Shown here piece after piece: positions 50,404 through 52,233 of a stretch of 52,233 nt of DNA. The notes beneath the pieces were generated by a model. That model saw only the letters and a list, made by a program, of their open reading frames with translations. It was not told the DNA's origin and made no database searches. The DNA is from CAZWEZ01 sp964632795 (GTDB lineage Bacteria; Pseudomonadota; Alphaproteobacteria; Rhodospirillales; 2-02-FULL-58-16): positions 1 to 52,233 of the forward strand of contig CAZWEZ010000012.1 of assembly GCA_964632795.1 (NCBI GenBank), in the 5' to 3' direction. The translations under genes were made by a program, and so were the position numbers. Each line of letters opens with the position of its first letter. The stretch's first letter is position 1.

Positions 50404-51972
50404 ATGTCTCTTCGCTTCGATCACCGAATATTCAGCCTCGTCGTTGTCGTCTCGGCGATCCTGGTTGCCTCCGCCGCCATCGCCAAGACCAACCCGGTCG
50501 TCACCTCGATCGACATCGACCGTCCCCTGGTCGTCGCCGGCGACGACCGTCCGCTCTACGTCCTGGTCCGCTTCGAGGTCCCCGAACAGACGTTGCCCCC
50601 GGGCAAGCAACGGCCCCCCCTCAACATCGCCCTGGTGCTGGACCGCTCCGGCTCCATGGAAACCGCCGGCAAGCTTCCCTACCTCAAAAGGGCGGCCAAG
50701 GCCATCATCGGCCGGATGACGCCGCGCGACCGCCTGGCGGTGGTCGAATACGACGACCTGATCACGGTCGCCTGGCCGTCCTCGCCGGTCGAATCGCCGG
50801 TCCTCGTCGCCAAGGTCATCGACGCCCTGACCCCCCGAGGCAACACCGACCTGGTCGGGGGCATGATGGCCGGCGTGTCCCAGGTCCGCAGATTCCTGCG
50901 CCGGGCCGCCGTCAACCGGGTGTTGCTGCTTTCGGACGGGCTGGCCAACGAAGGCGTCACCGAGCCGGCGGAGATCCGCGCCCTGGCGCGAAAGGCCAGG
51001 GAAGCGGGGGTCCCGGTGACCACCCTGGGCCTGGGCCTGGAGTACGACGAGGACCTGATGCAGGACATCGCCCAGAATTCGGGCGGCGCCTACTATTACA
51101 TCGAGAACCCGGCCCAGACGGCGTCGATCTTCCAGCGCGAGCTGTCGAGCTTGTTCAGGACCGCGGCCCGCGAGGTCGACCTGCGCTTCATCCCCGGGGA
51201 GATGGTGGAGGACATCCGGGTCTTCGGCTACCCCACGCATAGCGAGGGCCGGACCACGGTGATCGAGTTTTCCGACTTCCACGGCGGCGAGCAGCGCAAC
51301 CTGGTCATACGGATCGACCTCGAGCCCGGCGGCGTGGGGCCGGTCCGCCTCGGCGTCCTGCGCTTCGCCTACGACACCGTCGATGACGGCCGGCGCGTCG
51401 AACAGAACCGGGAGCTGACCGTCGAGGTGACCCGCGACATCGACCGCGCCCGCCACGCCGCCAACCGCGAGGCCATCGTCGAAGCCGCCCTGGTCGAGGC
51501 CGAGGCCGAGCACCGGACCAGCCTGCGCCTGCTCGATGCCGGCGACTGGGAGGACGCCGAGCGGCGGCTCAAGGCGCTGGCCGCCGACCTGGCGGCGCGC
51601 AACGCCGACATCGGCGACGTCCGCCTGGCCAAGAAGATCGAGGCGCTGGAGATCGAAAGCCGCTCGGTGGTCGCCGTCGGGGCGGCGCCGATGGCGGCCC
51701 CGGCGCAGATGTACCTCAAGCGCAGCAAGCAGCGGCTCTACCAGGCGATGCAGGGCCGCCGGGGGCTGTACATGCTCGAGGCCGGTGACGCGGGCCACGA
51801 AGTCGAACAACTGCAACGGGCGATGAAGGACACCGGCGCCTATGCGGGCCCCGTGGACGGCGCTTACACCCCGGCGCTGGAGGAGGCGGTCAAGGCCTAT
51901 CAGTCCGCCAACAACCTGACCCGGGACGGCATCGCCGGCCCCGCCACGCTGAAGGCGCTGGGCCTCTACTGA
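50404..51972 (+). CDS. Exported VWA-domain protein with a C-terminal peptidoglycan-binding domain
   Basis: A 522-residue protein with a signal peptide (FSLVVVVSAILVASAAIA). The VWA domain spans about 75-260 and its metal site looks complete: LVLDRSGSMETAG (DxSxS), PRGNTDLVGG (Thr) and LLLSDGLANEG (Asp). A beta-rich and coiled region follows (about 260-420). The last 65 residues, LEAGDAGHEVEQLQRAMKDT, then GPVDGAYTPALEEAVKAYQS, are a PG_binding_1 domain. It therefore probably sits in the periplasm anchored to the cell wall, like TerY/YfbK-type VWA proteins but with an unusual tail. AGGAGGAGG precedes the ATG. Confidence 0.9.
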   Translation: MSLRFDHRIFSLVVVVSAILVASAAIAKTNPVVTSIDIDRPLVVAGDDRPLYVLVRFEVPEQTLPPGKQRPPLNIALVLDRSGSMETAGKLPYLKRAAKAIIGRMTPRDRLAVVEYDDLITVAWPSSPVESPVLVAKVIDALTPRGNTDLVGGMMAGVSQVRRFLRRAAVNRVLLLSDGLANEGVTEPAEIRALARKAREAGVPVTTLGLGLEYDEDLMQDIAQNSGGAYYYIENPAQTASIFQRELSSLFRTAAREVDLRFIPGEMVEDIRVFGYPTHSEGRTTVIEFSDFHGGEQRNLVIRIDLEPGGVGPVRLGVLRFAYDTVDDGRRVEQNRELTVEVTRDIDRARHAANREAIVEAALVEAEAEHRTSLRLLDAGDWEDAERRLKALAADLAARNADIGDVRLAKKIEALEIESRSVVAVGAAPMAAPAQMYLKRSKQRLYQAMQGRRGLYMLEAGDAGHEVEQLQRAMKDTGAYAGPVDGAYTPALEEAVKAYQSANNLTRDGIAGPATLKALGLY

Positions 51973-52233
51973 GCTAGAGCGCATCAAGATTGATAGGAAT
52001 CAGATGTCGGCTTGCCTCGCCGATGTCCGCTAAGTGCTTGAAAGCAGACCTCAGGCGGAATTTCCGTTCCGGGTATAGCCATAGCGGAAGTCGCGGAATG
52101 TAATCGATCGGCCCAAAACAAACCCTCCCCATGTGTCATCCATCACGGAGAGGGCTGGGTGTAGGATTTGAAGCGCGGTCTCAGACCGGGCGTGCGGCCA
52201 GTTGGCAAGCAACCGGGCGTTTTTCGGTGACGG
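51973..52233. other. Terminal non-coding stretch
   Basis: No gene, RNA or clear repeat was found in the last 261 bases. The stretch is less GC-rich than the VWA gene. A gene could start outside the window. Confidence 0.6.

Overview
The window is GC-rich DNA from an alphaproteobacterium, most likely a Rhodospirillales relative. Support: the YggT-DUF167-FolD overlap, the GshA type, the MidA/NDUFAF7-like methyltransferase, UbiA/UbiD/UbiK-like genes, L25 of the long Ctc type, and strong codon bias toward G/C in third position. A run of 100 Ns inside a tandem repeat shows it is a draft or scaffolded assembly. I had no searches; family names come from motifs seen in the translations.

Region 1 (1-8208) is core. 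It holds a cut-off spermidine-synthase-like membrane protein, an exported L-isoaspartyl methyltransferase, a DMT exporter, a small zincin, tRNA-Ala(CGC), a tightly overlapped yggT/yggU/folD operon, an MBL hydrolase behind a long palindrome, an NnrU-like membrane protein and lepA. Region 2 (8209-10710) is a small variable spot: a REP-like inverted repeat, a VapC/Phd toxin-antitoxin pair, and what looks like a gene split by inserted DNA that carries a membrane-protein gene and an IS3 scrap. Region 3 (10719-30498) returns to core: GAF-HD-GYP, UbiD, GshA, RsmE, UbiA, TetR, ProC, YbjN, UbiK, HldD, Lgt, MidA, PgeF, an M24 pseudo-peptidase, a lipoprotein, Prs, RplY, Pth and YchF. It includes several unusual repeats: an AT-rich palindromic cluster at 20162-20327, a 12-bp VNTR lying between two divergent promoters, and a REP pair before prs.

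Region 4 (about 30490-48790) is a genomic island inserted directly after ychF. It carries a P4-type integrase, AlpA, a truncated primase, a HTH plus tyrosine recombinase pair, a serine recombinase, an IS1595 remnant, DUF4760 and small genes, and an odd class II tRNA with a Leu-like body and a Pro-like anticodon. Its main cargo is one co-directional defence operon: Phd-like regulator, SNF2/HepA-type helicase with a decayed PLD-like N-terminus, DUF4391-like protein, beta-class adenine-N6 methyltransferase, gamma-glutamylcyclotransferase-like protein, type III Res helicase-nuclease, and a DUF429 RNase H-fold protein. Similar 'GGGTAY' repeats lie just inside both ends of the island. Region 5 (48813-52233) is core again: two overlapping hotdog thioesterases, YtoQ, and an exported VWA protein with a peptidoglycan-binding tail.

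The strongest leads are the composite restriction operon, the atypical tRNA with its MPPP mini-ORF upstream, the MYMEYAI mini-ORF with a perfect Shine-Dalgarno and terminator, and the promoter-embedded VNTR.
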